From the NCBI GenBank assembly GCA_024696615.1, contig JAILGS010000072.1:1-64000 (forward strand): a DNA stretch of 64,000 bases. Direction: 5' to 3'. The notes beneath the pieces are model-generated. The model worked only from the letters and a program-made list of their open reading frames with translations, made no database searches and was not told the origin of the DNA. Shown here one piece after another: positions 24,938 to 33,623 of this stretch. Positions within the stretch are counted from its first letter, which is position 1. Each line of letters starts with the position of its first letter. This stretch comes from Lachnospiraceae bacterium (lineage in GTDB: Bacteria; Bacillota; Clostridia; Lachnospirales; Lachnospiraceae). The translations under genes were made by a program, and so were the position numbers.

Positions 24938-26353
24938 ATGTCAGAAGAGAGAATTGCAAAACAAGGAGCGAAGGTTCTTTTTATTTCCCTGGGTTGTGAT
25001 AAGAATTTAGTGGATTCCGAAGTGATGATGGGACTTCTTCAAAAAGAAGGATATGTCTTTACGGAGGATGAATATGAAGCAGAGGTCATTGTGGTGAATA
25101 CCTGTTGTTTCATCGGAGATGCCAAGGAAGAGAGTGTGAATACGATTCTTGCCCAGGCACAGCATAAGGAGGATGGGCAGTGTAAGCTCCTGATCGTATG
25201 TGGTTGCCTTGCAGAGCGGTATCGAAAGGATATTCTTACGGAAATTCCGGAAGTGGATGCGGTGATTGGTACCAGTTCCTTTGACCATATAGTAAGCTGT
25301 ATTGCTGCCATCACGGAAGGAAAACAGAAAGAGGTCTTTTGTGATCTGAATCGTCTTCCTGAAATTACCAGTGGTCGTATGCTTTCCACCGGTGGGCATT
25401 ATGCTTATTTAAAAATTGCAGAAGGTTGTAATAAGCGATGTACCTATTGCATTATTCCAAGTCTTCGTGGTTCCTTTCGAAGTTATCCCATGGAGATGTT
25501 ACTATCCCAGGCGAGGGAGTTAGCAGCTCAGGGAGTGAAGGAATTATTATTGGTAGCACAGGAAACCACTCTTTATGGGATGGATCTATATCGGAAGAAG
25601 AGTCTTCATGTACTACTGCGAGAATTATGTAAGGTGGATGGTATTGAATGGATTCGAATCCTTTATTGTTATCCGGAAGAAATCTATGAAGATTTGATCC
25701 AGACCATGAAGGAGGAAGAAAAGATTTGTCACTATCTGGATCTTCCGATTCAGCATAGTTCGGATCATGTGTTAAAGGCCATGCACCGAAAGACTTCCGA
25801 GGCGGATCTTCGAAAGATTATTGCTCATCTACGGGAAGAGATCCCGGACATTTGCTTAAGAACTTCGTTAATTGCCGGTTTCCCTGGGGAGACGAAGGAA
25901 GATCATGAGAAGATGTTGGATTTTGTGGATGAGATGGAATTTGGACGGTTGGGATGTTTTTCCTATTCTCCGGAGGAGGATACGCCGGCCTATTCTTATC
26001 CGGGACAGCATACCGAGGAGGAGAAGGATGCTTGGCGGGATGAGATTATGGAACTGCAGCAGGCTGTAAGTTATGATCTTGGCCAGGAGAAGGTGGGAGA
26101 AACCTATCGGGTAATGATAGAGGGCCGAATTAGTGATGAGGAAGCCTTTACCTATGCCCTGGAGGATATGAAGGATTATCGTAATATCTATGTGGGGCGT
26201 ACCTATATGGATGCGCCGGGAGTGGATGGATATATCTTCCTTCGTTCCAATCGGGAATTTATGACCGGGGATTTTGTCATGGCGAAAGTGACCGGAGCCA
26301 TGGAATATGATCTAATAGGAGAATTAATCGATGAAGATGAACTTACCCAATAA
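24938..26353 (+). CDS. rimO: Ribosomal protein S12 methylthiotransferase RimO
   Basis: A radical-SAM enzyme adding a methylthio group to an aspartate of ribosomal protein S12. The ATG at 24938 gives 471 residues. Three N-terminal cysteines bind one iron-sulfur cluster (LGCDKN, NTCCFIG, VCGCLAERY). The radical-SAM motif is CNKRCTYCIIP, and the C-terminal TRAM-type domain ends near FVMAKVTGAMEYDLIGEL. LGCDKNxVDSE distinguishes RimO from the MiaB and MtaB branches. pgsA overlaps its 3' end by 23 bases. Confidence 0.95.
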   Translation: MSEERIAKQGAKVLFISLGCDKNLVDSEVMMGLLQKEGYVFTEDEYEAEVIVVNTCCFIGDAKEESVNTILAQAQHKEDGQCKLLIVCGCLAERYRKDILTEIPEVDAVIGTSSFDHIVSCIAAITEGKQKEVFCDLNRLPEITSGRMLSTGGHYAYLKIAEGCNKRCTYCIIPSLRGSFRSYPMEMLLSQARELAAQGVKELLLVAQETTLYGMDLYRKKSLHVLLRELCKVDGIEWIRILYCYPEEIYEDLIQTMKEEEKICHYLDLPIQHSSDHVLKAMHRKTSEADLRKIIAHLREEIPDICLRTSLIAGFPGETKEDHEKMLDFVDEMEFGRLGCFSYSPEEDTPAYSYPGQHTEEEKDAWRDEIMELQQAVSYDLGQEKVGETYRVMIEGRISDEEAFTYALEDMKDYRNIYVGRTYMDAPGVDGYIFLRSNREFMTGDFVMAKVTGAMEYDLIGELIDEDELTQ

Positions 26354-26897
26354 ATTAACAGTATTACGTGTGTTTTTAATCATTCCATTTGTAATTTTAT
26401 TATTAGGGGGCCATTATGGACTCTTTTCCGATGGAAGAATGGCGGATGCCATCGCTCTTGCCATCTTTATCATTGCCAGTCTGACGGATTTATTAGATGG
26501 TAAGATTGCAAGAAAATATAATTTAGTAACCAATTTTGGAAAGTTTATGGATCCTTTGGCGGATAAGCTTTTAGTATGTTCTGCCATGATCTGTCTGGTG
26601 GACATGGGACGATTAGCTTCCTGGATTGTAATTATTATTATTGCCAGAGAATTTATTATCAGCGGATTCCGTTTAGTGGCTTCCGATAATGGTGTGGTGA
26701 TCGCAGCCAGTTATTGGGGCAAATTTAAGACGGTATTCCAGATGGTGATGATCATTCTCTTGATCGCCAATCTCCCTTATGCATGGATGGGAGTATGCAC
26801 CACAGTGATTACTTATGTGGCTTTAATTCTCACGGTGGTAAGCTTAGTGGACTATCTTGTGAAGAACCATAAGGTCATGACGGATGGCCCAATGTAG
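26331..26897 (+). CDS. pgsA: CDP-diacylglycerol-glycerol-3-phosphate 3-phosphatidyltransferase
   Basis: A membrane enzyme that makes phosphatidylglycerophosphate for acidic phospholipids. The 188-residue protein has several membrane segments and the CDP-alcohol phosphotransferase motif DLLDGKIARK...GKFMDPLADK (about residues 51-80) with the catalytic aspartates. AGGAG is nine bases before ATG 26331; ATG 26337 is equally plausible. It overlaps rimO. Confidence 0.94.
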   Translation: MKMNLPNKLTVLRVFLIIPFVILLLGGHYGLFSDGRMADAIALAIFIIASLTDLLDGKIARKYNLVTNFGKFMDPLADKLLVCSAMICLVDMGRLASWIVIIIIAREFIISGFRLVASDNGVVIAASYWGKFKTVFQMVMIILLIANLPYAWMGVCTTVITYVALILTVVSLVDYLVKNHKVMTDGPM

Positions 26898-26941
26898 GAG
26901 AAATACTCTTTATTTTTCAAGGGATTTATTATATAATTACA

Positions 26942-26961
26942 TTCGTGGTTAACCCCACGAA
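26942..26961 (+). promoter_or_regulatory. Hairpin in the mscL leader
   Basis: TTCGTGG pairs with CCACGAA around a six-base loop, 33 bases upstream of the mscL ATG. A TATAAT-like hexamer lies just upstream (26932-26937) without a good -35. It may be a leader stem or operator. Confidence 0.3.
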
Positions 26962-26993
26962 AGATTATAAAAAAGAAATAAGGAGAGGCTAAA

Positions 26994-27440
26994 ATGGCTA
27001 AAGAGGGCGGATTTTTTTCCGAATTTAAGAAGTTTATTTTACGTGGTAATGTAATGGATATGGCCATCGGTGTAATCATCGGTGCTGCATTCCAGAATAT
27101 CGTTACTGCACTCACCGGTGATTTCATCACTCCACTCATTGGAGCAATTACTGGTAAGACTGGAGAAGATGGAGGAGTGGTTGTTGGTGGTACCTTCACG
27201 GTGAATGGTGCAGTATTTAACTACGGTGATTTCATCTCAGCAGTTTTGAATTTCTTGATCATGGCATTCATCTTATTCTGTCTGATTCGTGCAGTGAATA
27301 AGTTGACTACCCTTGGTAAGAAGAAGGAAGAAGCTCCAGCAGAACCAACCGAGAAGGATTGTCCATACTGCCAGAGCAAGATTTCTATCAAGGCAACTCG
27401 TTGCCCATTCTGTACTTCTGAACTTCCAGAAGTTCAGTAA
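26994..27440 (+). CDS. mscL: Large-conductance mechanosensitive channel with a C-terminal zinc ribbon
   Basis: MscL opens under membrane tension to release solutes after osmotic downshock. The N-terminal helix and TM1 (FKKFILRGNVMDMAIGVIIG) are typical, and TM2 is at about residues 79-102. In place of a plain cytoplasmic helix, the tail after residue 120 carries CPYC and CPFC pairs about 14 residues apart, a zinc-ribbon pattern. The 148 residues compare with about 130 in E. coli. TAAGGAGAG precedes the ATG, and a terminator follows. Confidence 0.93.
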   Translation: MAKEGGFFSEFKKFILRGNVMDMAIGVIIGAAFQNIVTALTGDFITPLIGAITGKTGEDGGVVVGGTFTVNGAVFNYGDFISAVLNFLIMAFILFCLIRAVNKLTTLGKKKEEAPAEPTEKDCPYCQSKISIKATRCPFCTSELPEVQ

Positions 27441-27453
27441 ATTTATAGAAATG

Positions 27454-27483
27454 AGCCGGGAGTAGTAATACTTCCGGCTTTTA
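27454..27483 (+). terminator. Terminator after mscL
   Basis: AGCCGGGAGT (27454-27463) pairs with ACTTCCGGCT (27470-27479), T-run follows. Confidence 0.75.
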
Positions 27484-27500
27484 TTATGTCAGAGGATGCG

Positions 27501-28631
27501 ATGAAAGAACAACGATTTGAGGAACAATGGAATACGGATGGGATTCACCTCCTTCGGGTGGTGGCGGCTTGGTGCATTGCCATCTTTCCCCATTATGATT
27601 ATTTTGTCAGTAGGGAAAATCAGGCATTTCCGGGTTATTCGCCTCTGACTGCCTGGTTTTGGGATTACTCCATGTATTTTGTGGATCTGTTTTTTGTGAT
27701 TTCCGGATTGGTGATGTTTTTGGGCTATGGAGAAAAAATCGCAAGCCACAGAGTGGAATTTCTTCCCTATCTAAAGAAACGCCTGAAGAAATTATATCCC
27801 ATGCATGTGGTCTTACTGGTGATCAGCGCCATCCTCATGGGACTGTATCGCTTTCAGACGGGAGTGGAATTATCCCCAGTGGATGCAGAGCCCGTATTTA
27901 CCAATGATGCCCTGGGATTTATGTTAAACCTCTTCTTTTTACAGGGATTTTCCCTGGTGCCTCCGGGATTTAATCGCCCCACCTGGTACTTAACCCAGAT
28001 TATGGTGATGTATCTATTATTTTATGGAATCCAGTGGATTTTAGGACCACGAAAGGGTGAGGCCCTTGGCTATGTCCTTGGTTTAGGACTTGGAATTCTC
28101 CTTACGGTCACCGCCTATCCTACGGTGATTTTCCATTGTAGGGCTTTGGTGGGTTTTTTTGCCGGCTGCCTTTTGGGAAAAGTATATGAATGGGAGAAGC
28201 GTTCCCTTCCAAGGCAAATGTTTTATAAAAACCTTCTTGGGATCATAAGCCTCATATTTCCCCTGGGATTTTTCTTATGTCTAAAAAATCTTGGACAGGG
28301 AAGTTTTGGGCCAATCACCTGGCTTACTGCCTATTATGTAATTCTTGTGTGGTGTCCCCTGGTGTATTTTGTCCTGCATTGTAATCTGTGCTCGATTCTT
28401 GGAGGATGGAAGGTGGTAAAGGTGCTTAGTGCCCTATCCTTCCCGTTATATATGGTGCATTTTGTGGTGATCATGGTCTTCTGCTTACTTGCACAGTGGG
28501 GCGCATTACCAATGCCCCTTGGAAGCAAATATTTCTTCCTTCTTTATGTGGCAAGCCTTGTGGTAGTTACAGGGGCTATTGGAATTGGAACAAAAATCAT
28601 AGGATTGAAACAAAAAACAAATAGGAAATAA
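27501..28631 (+). CDS. Acyltransferase family 3 membrane protein
   Basis: A 376-residue polytopic protein of about ten helices in the acyltransferase-3 (OafA/YrhL-like) family, which acylates cell-surface sugars or exopolysaccharides. The start of helix 1 shows LLRVVAAWCIAIFPHYDYF, with the Arg and His expected in this family. ATG 27501 is preferred because AGAGG precedes it at the right distance; ATG 27486 lies directly behind the terminator. The target sugar is unknown. truA begins two bases after the stop. Confidence 0.85.
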   Translation: MKEQRFEEQWNTDGIHLLRVVAAWCIAIFPHYDYFVSRENQAFPGYSPLTAWFWDYSMYFVDLFFVISGLVMFLGYGEKIASHRVEFLPYLKKRLKKLYPMHVVLLVISAILMGLYRFQTGVELSPVDAEPVFTNDALGFMLNLFFLQGFSLVPPGFNRPTWYLTQIMVMYLLFYGIQWILGPRKGEALGYVLGLGLGILLTVTAYPTVIFHCRALVGFFAGCLLGKVYEWEKRSLPRQMFYKNLLGIISLIFPLGFFLCLKNLGQGSFGPITWLTAYYVILVWCPLVYFVLHCNLCSILGGWKVVKVLSALSFPLYMVHFVVIMVFCLLAQWGALPMPLGSKYFFLLYVASLVVVTGAIGIGTKIIGLKQKTNRK

Positions 28632-28633
28632 GG

Positions 28634-29404
28634 ATGCAACGAAATTATCGCTTAACAATTGCATATGATGGAAGCAGATACTTTGGCTGGGAACATCAGC
28701 CCGATCAGATTACAATCCAGGGTACTTTAGAAGAAGCCTTTATGGCAGCTTTTTCCTGTGATTTTCCAGAGATTCAAGGGGCGGGGCGCACGGACGCTGG
28801 CGTTCATGCAAGGCAAATGTGTGCCAATGTGTGGTTGGATCTTGCTTCTTCCATATCCGTGGAAGAAATGCGGGAAGCCCTGAATCAACATTTGCCAGAG
28901 GACATACGAATCCTTCGGGTACAGATTGCCGCGGCGGGATTTCATGCCAGATACAGTGCGGTGGGAAAGACCTATGAATATTCCTGCTATGTGGGGGAGG
29001 TGCACAGGGTTTTTGGCCGCAAATATGTATATGATCTGACCAAACAATATGAAACGAAGCCGGATCTTGCAGCCATGCAGGAGGCGGCTAAAATCCTTAT
29101 GGGAAAGCATGATTATGCAGCTTTTTGTAAGAATGCTTCCTCCTATGAAAGTACGGTGCGGGTGATTGATGAAATTACCATTGGGTATGATGATAAGGAA
29201 CCCGGACTTCTTCGGATGCGCTTTCATGGAACGGGATTTATGAGAAATATGGTACGAATCCTTGCAGGAACCTTAATCTGTGTGGGATATGGGAAAATGA
29301 CAGTAGAGGATGTGGCGATTGCGCTAGAGGCCAGGGATCGGGACTTAGCAGGCTATACGGCGCCTCCCCAGGGACTGTGCCTATTAGAGGTGGATTATTC
29401 ATGA
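28634..29404 (+). CDS. truA: tRNA pseudouridine(38-40) synthase TruA
   Basis: Isomerises uridines 38-40 in the anticodon stem-loop. The 256-residue protein has the catalytic Asp in GAGRTDAGVHARQ (about residues 50-62) and the C-terminal FHGTGFMRNMVRILAGTL. The weak ATAAGG ribosome binding site suggests coupling to the gene upstream. The downstream dus gene overlaps its stop (TCATGA). Confidence 0.95.
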   Translation: MQRNYRLTIAYDGSRYFGWEHQPDQITIQGTLEEAFMAAFSCDFPEIQGAGRTDAGVHARQMCANVWLDLASSISVEEMREALNQHLPEDIRILRVQIAAAGFHARYSAVGKTYEYSCYVGEVHRVFGRKYVYDLTKQYETKPDLAAMQEAAKILMGKHDYAAFCKNASSYESTVRVIDEITIGYDDKEPGLLRMRFHGTGFMRNMVRILAGTLICVGYGKMTVEDVAIALEARDRDLAGYTAPPQGLCLLEVDYS

Positions 29405-30360
29405 AATATTATTTTGCCCCTATGGAGGGGATTACCGGGTATGCGTTCCGCAATGTGTATCATGCCCATACCCATATGGTGGATGAGTACTTTACCCCAT
29501 TTATTGTGGGAAATCGCAAGGCATCCATGAAATCCAAGGAACTTCGGGATATCTTGCCGGAAAATAATCAGCAGATTACCATTATTCCACAGATTCTTTC
29601 GAAGGACCCGGTGGAATTTATCAATACCGCAAGAAGAATTGCTTCCCTGGGATATTCGGAAATGAATTTAAATCTTGGCTGTCCTTCCGGAACTGTGGTT
29701 TCTAAGGGAAGGGGTGCTGGATTTTTAGGAAATCTGGAGGAATTAGAAGAATTCTTTCAGGCGGTGATGCCAAGTCTTTCGGACCTTTCCATCTCGGTAA
29801 AAACCAGAGTGGGACTGGATTCTATTGATGCGTGGGACGAGATTTTAGACATTTATGAAAAATTGGCGCTAAAGGAATTGATCATTCATCCCCGCACAAG
29901 AAAGGAAGGATATTCTGGCACGATTCACCGGGATCTTTTCTGGAAAGCGGTTGAACGCATGCCTTTTCCTGTGGTTTACAATGGGGAATTATGGAAAAAG
30001 AAGGACCTTTTGGCATTTTATGAAGAGAATGAGGCCCATGGGAATCGGGTGAAAGCCATGATGTTAGGACGGGGATTACTTGCCAACCCCTTCCTTTTAG
30101 AAGAAGAAACCATGGCTGAGGCAGCGTTAAAGGAGAGGTTTCTAGCTTATTATATGGATTTATTCGAGTCCTATCGGAAGGAAATTCCTGGGGAGCGGGA
30201 TATTCTCTTTAAGATGAAGGAATTATGGAATTATCAGATCCTTGCCTGGGAGGATGGCAGGGGGGATTTAAAAGAGATTCGAAAAGCCTCCACCGTGATG
30301 GAATATAAGATTGCGGTGAAAAATCTGGTACGGAATGGACATTTGAGCAAGGAGCGTTAG
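29401..30360 (+). CDS. tRNA-dihydrouridine synthase
   Basis: A 319-residue flavoenzyme reducing uridine to dihydrouridine in tRNA. Visible are the FMN-binding start FAPMEGITGYAFRN, the catalytic Cys in NLGCPSGTVVSKGRGAGFL, and HPRTRKEGYSG in the phosphate-binding region. The ATG at 29401 overlaps the truA stop. It is somewhat divergent from B. subtilis DusB, so I give no letter. rqcH follows. Confidence 0.92.
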   Translation: MKYYFAPMEGITGYAFRNVYHAHTHMVDEYFTPFIVGNRKASMKSKELRDILPENNQQITIIPQILSKDPVEFINTARRIASLGYSEMNLNLGCPSGTVVSKGRGAGFLGNLEELEEFFQAVMPSLSDLSISVKTRVGLDSIDAWDEILDIYEKLALKELIIHPRTRKEGYSGTIHRDLFWKAVERMPFPVVYNGELWKKKDLLAFYEENEAHGNRVKAMMLGRGLLANPFLLEEETMAEAALKERFLAYYMDLFESYRKEIPGERDILFKMKELWNYQILAWEDGRGDLKEIRKASTVMEYKIAVKNLVRNGHLSKER

Positions 30361-30375
30361 GAGGAGCAACAGAAC

Positions 30376-32151
30376 ATGGCATTGGATGGAATTGTAATTG
30401 CAAATATCGTTCAGGAATTGTCCCAGACCATTACTGGGGGGCGTATTAATAAGATTGCCCAGACAGAAAGTGATGAGCTTTTACTGACCATTAAGAATGA
30501 GGGAAAGCAGTATCGTCTACTTATTTCAGTGAATGCATCCCTTCCTTTAATGTATCTGTCCCCGGAGAATAAAACCAGTCCCTTAGTGGCACCGGGATTT
30601 TGCATGCTGCTTCGGAAGCACCTTGGCAATGGAAAAATCCTTTCCGTAAAACAGGTGGGAATGGAGCGAGCGGTGGATTTTACCGTGGAACATCTCGATG
30701 AGATGGGGGATCTTTGCGTGAAGCATCTCATGGTGGAACTTATGGGAAAGCATAGCAATATTATCTTTTGTGATGATAAGAATTGCATTATTGATGCGAT
30801 TAAGCGAATCTCCGCCCAGATTAGTTCCGTGCGAGAAGTGCTTCCGGGACGGGAGTATTTTATTCCGGATGCGGCCCATAAATATAACCCTTGCGAAGAA
30901 ATCACAAACGCCTGTGCCCAAAGTCTTTTTTCGAAACCCATGGCAATTGGAAAGGCCCTCTATACCACATTTACGGGAATCAGTCCCTGCATTGCAAGCG
31001 AAGTCTGTTATCTTGCCAGTATTCCTGCAGAACAGAATGCAGCGGATTGTACGGAGAATGAGAAAATTCACCTTCTGCATATCTTTGGTGGGATGATGGA
31101 AGAGGTGAAGGCGGGACATTTTCATCCACAGATTGTTTTACGGGATCAGGAACCGGTGGAATATGCTGCCATAGAACTTACGAATTATACGGAAGATGGC
31201 CTTACCAAGCAGGACTATACCTCCATTAGTGAGTTATTATATGTGTATTATCGGGAAAAAAATACGATCTCCCGCATGCGTCAAAAATCTGTGGATCTTC
31301 GAAAGATTGTAAACACGCTTCTAGAGCGGGATGGCAAGAAATTAGATCTTTTAGAAAAGCAGATGGAGGATACCAAGAAGAAGGAGCAGTACCGTCTTTA
31401 TGGGGAATTATTAAATACCTATGGGTATCAGGTGGAAGAGGGGGCGAAGTCCTATGTGGCCCTGAATTATTACACCAACGAAGAAGTAACGATTCCTTTG
31501 GATGAGAATAAGAGTGCCCACGAGAATGCCAAGCGCTATTTTGATAAATATAGCAAATGTAAACGAACCGAGGCAGCTACCACCTCCCTCATCGAAGAAA
31601 CCAAGGCAGAACTTACCCATCTGGAGTCCATTGCCAATTCCCTAGATCTTGCCACTACGGAAGAGGATTTGGTGCAGATTAAGGAAGAGTTGATGGAGGC
31701 AGGATATGTGCATCGCAAAGGCCCTCAGGGAAAGAAGACCAAGATGGTATCTAAGCCCCTTCATTATATGAGTGAGGATGGATTCCACTTCTATGTGGGA
31801 AAGAATAATTATCAGAATGAGGAACTGGATTTTAAAATTGCTTCCGGTGGGGACTGGTGGTTCCATGCCAAGGATATGGCAGGTTCCCATGTGATTGTAA
31901 AGACGGAAGGAAATCAAGTGGGGGAATTTAAAGATGGCGCCCTGCTTCCAGATCATATCTATGAAATTGCAGCGGCTCTTGCAGCGCATTATAGTAAGGG
32001 AAAGAATTTGGACCGGGTGGAAGTGGATTATACCCTGCGAAAGAATTTAAAAAAGCCGGCGGTGGGAAAACCGGGAATGGTAATCTATCATACCAATTAT
32101 TCCTTAATGATTTCTCCCAAAATTCAGGATCTTCCCATTGAGGAGCTGTAA
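30376..32151 (+). CDS. rqcH: Ribosome quality control protein RqcH (NFACT family)
   Basis: A 591-residue NFACT/Rqc2 homologue, also annotated FbpA or fibronectin-binding. It binds stalled 50S subunits and adds C-terminal alanine tails. The NFACT-N start is MALDGIVIANIVQELS, the central coiled coil lies at about 300-435, and the C-terminal NFACT-R has GGDWWFHAKDMAGSHVIVK, where DWW and similar residues are diagnostic. TAGGAGGAG precedes the ATG. A new promoter starts 23 bases after its stop. Confidence 0.93.
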   Translation: MALDGIVIANIVQELSQTITGGRINKIAQTESDELLLTIKNEGKQYRLLISVNASLPLMYLSPENKTSPLVAPGFCMLLRKHLGNGKILSVKQVGMERAVDFTVEHLDEMGDLCVKHLMVELMGKHSNIIFCDDKNCIIDAIKRISAQISSVREVLPGREYFIPDAAHKYNPCEEITNACAQSLFSKPMAIGKALYTTFTGISPCIASEVCYLASIPAEQNAADCTENEKIHLLHIFGGMMEEVKAGHFHPQIVLRDQEPVEYAAIELTNYTEDGLTKQDYTSISELLYVYYREKNTISRMRQKSVDLRKIVNTLLERDGKKLDLLEKQMEDTKKKEQYRLYGELLNTYGYQVEEGAKSYVALNYYTNEEVTIPLDENKSAHENAKRYFDKYSKCKRTEAATTSLIEETKAELTHLESIANSLDLATTEEDLVQIKEELMEAGYVHRKGPQGKKTKMVSKPLHYMSEDGFHFYVGKNNYQNEELDFKIASGGDWWFHAKDMAGSHVIVKTEGNQVGEFKDGALLPDHIYEIAAALAAHYSKGKNLDRVEVDYTLRKNLKKPAVGKPGMVIYHTNYSLMISPKIQDLPIEEL

Positions 32152-32174
32152 GAACTTTTTTCTAAAAAAAGATG

Positions 32175-32203
32175 TTGACACCTCCCAGGGAACATGATAT
32201 ATT
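32175..32203 (+). promoter_or_regulatory. Strong promoter of infC-rpmI-rplT
   Basis: A perfect TTGACA (32175-32180), 17 bases, TATATT (32198-32203), followed by a leader of about 180 bases before infC. Confidence 0.85.
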
Positions 32204-32209
32204 ATCTAA

Positions 32210-32366
32210 GGTTACAAGAAAGCAGAGGTTCCACTCTCACCTGATTACCGTAAAGAATAAGAGGTAATACGGGTTAACATCGAATGAAATTCTTCTTTTG
32301 ATATTGGATAGGAGAAGGATTGTAATGGATGATTTAAAGTGGATTGCTTTGCAATTCACTTTTTTT
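32210..32366 (+). promoter_or_regulatory. infC leader RNA ending in an attenuator
   Basis: The leader starts with AGCAGAGGTTCCACTCTCACC, like the conserved start of Firmicute infC leaders, and contains complementary segments (GATTACC with GGTAAT). It ends in an 11-bp stem (32337-32347 with 32351-32361) plus a T-run, located before the infC ribosome binding site. This is the arrangement of L20-type leaders, in which ribosomal protein L20 or translation state stops transcription of infC-rpmI-rplT. The terminator is clear; the exact RNA family is inferred. Confidence 0.65.
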
Positions 32367-32390
32367 ATGACTAATTGGAGGTAGAAAGCT

Positions 32391-32897
32391 ATTAGCGATT
32401 TAATCATTAATGAACAGATCCGTGATAAGGAAGTTCGAGTAATCGGTTTAGAAGATGAGCAGTTAGGCGTTATGCCTACGAAGGAAGCAATGAATATTGC
32501 GAAGGAAGCTGGCGTAGATGTAGTTTTGATTGCACCAACTGCAACTCCTCCAGTAGTTAAGATCGTAGACGCTGGCAAATACAAGTATGAACAGCTTCGT
32601 AGAGCCAAGGATGCGAAGAAAAAGCAGAAGGTTGTAGATATTAAGGAAGTTCGTTTATCTCCAAATATCGAAGACAATGACTTAAATACCAAGGCGAATT
32701 CTGCTAAGAAGTTTATTGAAAAAGGTAACAAAGTAAAGATTACCTTACGATTCAGAGGTCGTGAGATGGCGCATATGGAACAGACCAAGCATATCTTAGA
32801 TGACTTCGCTGAGAGACTTTCTGATATTGCTGTCATTGAGAAGCCAGCAAAGGTAGAAGGTCGTAGCATTACAATGGTTTTAGCCGAAAAAAGGTAA
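32391..32897 (+). CDS. infC: Translation initiation factor IF-3, starting at an AUU codon
   Basis: The frame reads ISDLIINEQIRDKEVRVIG from ATT 32391, with GGAGGT eight bases upstream; this is the conserved IF-3 N terminus. A start at the first ATG (32472) would remove it. The product is 168 residues. AUU starts are characteristic of infC and make its translation sensitive to IF-3 itself, because IF-3 rejects non-canonical start codons. The C-terminal domain includes KVKITLRFRGREMAH. It is the first gene of infC-rpmI-rplT. Confidence 0.95.
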   Translation: MSDLIINEQIRDKEVRVIGLEDEQLGVMPTKEAMNIAKEAGVDVVLIAPTATPPVVKIVDAGKYKYEQLRRAKDAKKKQKVVDIKEVRLSPNIEDNDLNTKANSAKKFIEKGNKVKITLRFRGREMAHMEQTKHILDDFAERLSDIAVIEKPAKVEGRSITMVLAEKR

Positions 32898-32933
32898 AAA
32901 CATAGCGATTAACAGGTTTAGGAGGAATTATCA

Positions 32934-33137
32934 ATGTCAAAGTTAAAGTTAAAGACAAAGAGAGCTGCTGCAAAGCGTTTTAAGAAGACCGGTACAGGTG
33001 AATTAAAGAGAAGTAAGGCATTCAAGAGCCATATCTTAACCAAGAAGAGTGCTAAGAGAAAGAGAAATCTTAGACAGTCAACCTTAACCGATGGTACCAA
33101 TGTTAAGGTTATGAAGAAGATTTTACCATATCTCTAA
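32934..33137 (+). CDS. rpmI: Ribosomal protein bL35
   Basis: A 67-residue, very basic 50S protein beginning [20 protein letters not shown] and containing the conserved [32 protein letters not shown] precedes the ATG. It is the middle gene of infC-rpmI-rplT. Confidence 0.98.
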   Translation: MSKLKLKTKRAAAKRFKKTGTGELKRSKAFKSHILTKKSAKRKRNLRQSTLTDGTNVKVMKKILPYL

Positions 33138-33184
33138 GATAGTCTTATCGAGTCAGTTATATGAAATTTAGGAGGAATTAAGAA

Positions 33185-33541
33185 ATGGCAAGAATTAAAG
33201 GCGGAGTTAACGCTAAGAAGAAGCATAATAGAACATTAAAGTTAGCAAAGGGTTATAGAGGCGCTAGATCTAAGCAGTACAGAGTTGCTAAGCAGTCTGT
33301 AATGAGAGCTTTAGCTACTTCCTTTGCAGGTAGAAGACAGAAGAAGAGAGATTTCAGAAAGCTTTGGATCGTAAGAATCAACGCTGCTGCACGTATGAAT
33401 GGCCTTTCCTACAGCAAGTTCATGTATGGATTAAAGCTTGCAGGTGTTGCTTTAGATCGTAAGGTATTAGCAGATATCGCTGTTAATGATGCAGAAGGAT
33501 TTGCTAAGCTTGCAGAGACTGCTAAGTCCAAGCTTGCATAA
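33185..33541 (+). CDS. rplT: Ribosomal protein bL20
   Basis: A 118-residue basic 50S assembly protein. It has [20 protein letters not shown] at the start and the [19 protein letters not shown] signature. L20 also represses its own operon in several bacteria, which fits the structured leader upstream. A terminator follows. Confidence 0.98.
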   Translation: MARIKGGVNAKKKHNRTLKLAKGYRGARSKQYRVAKQSVMRALATSFAGRRQKKRDFRKLWIVRINAAARMNGLSYSKFMYGLKLAGVALDRKVLADIAVNDAEGFAKLAETAKSKLA

Positions 33542-33562
33542 TTCGTATTGATGAAATGATGG

Positions 33563-33600
33563 ATCGGCATAGCAGGGTTTCCTGGTATGCCGATTTTTTT
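33563..33600 (+). terminator. Terminator after rplT
   Basis: A 14-bp stem with one mismatch (33563-33576 with 33581-33594), four-base loop, run of seven T. Confidence 0.88.
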
Positions 33601-33623
33601 ACTTATAGGAAAGGAGAAGAGGG

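Noticed and set aside
32472..32897. IF-3 starting at the first ATG
   Set aside because: It would drop the conserved N terminus that reads through in frame to an ATT codon behind a strong ribosome binding site.
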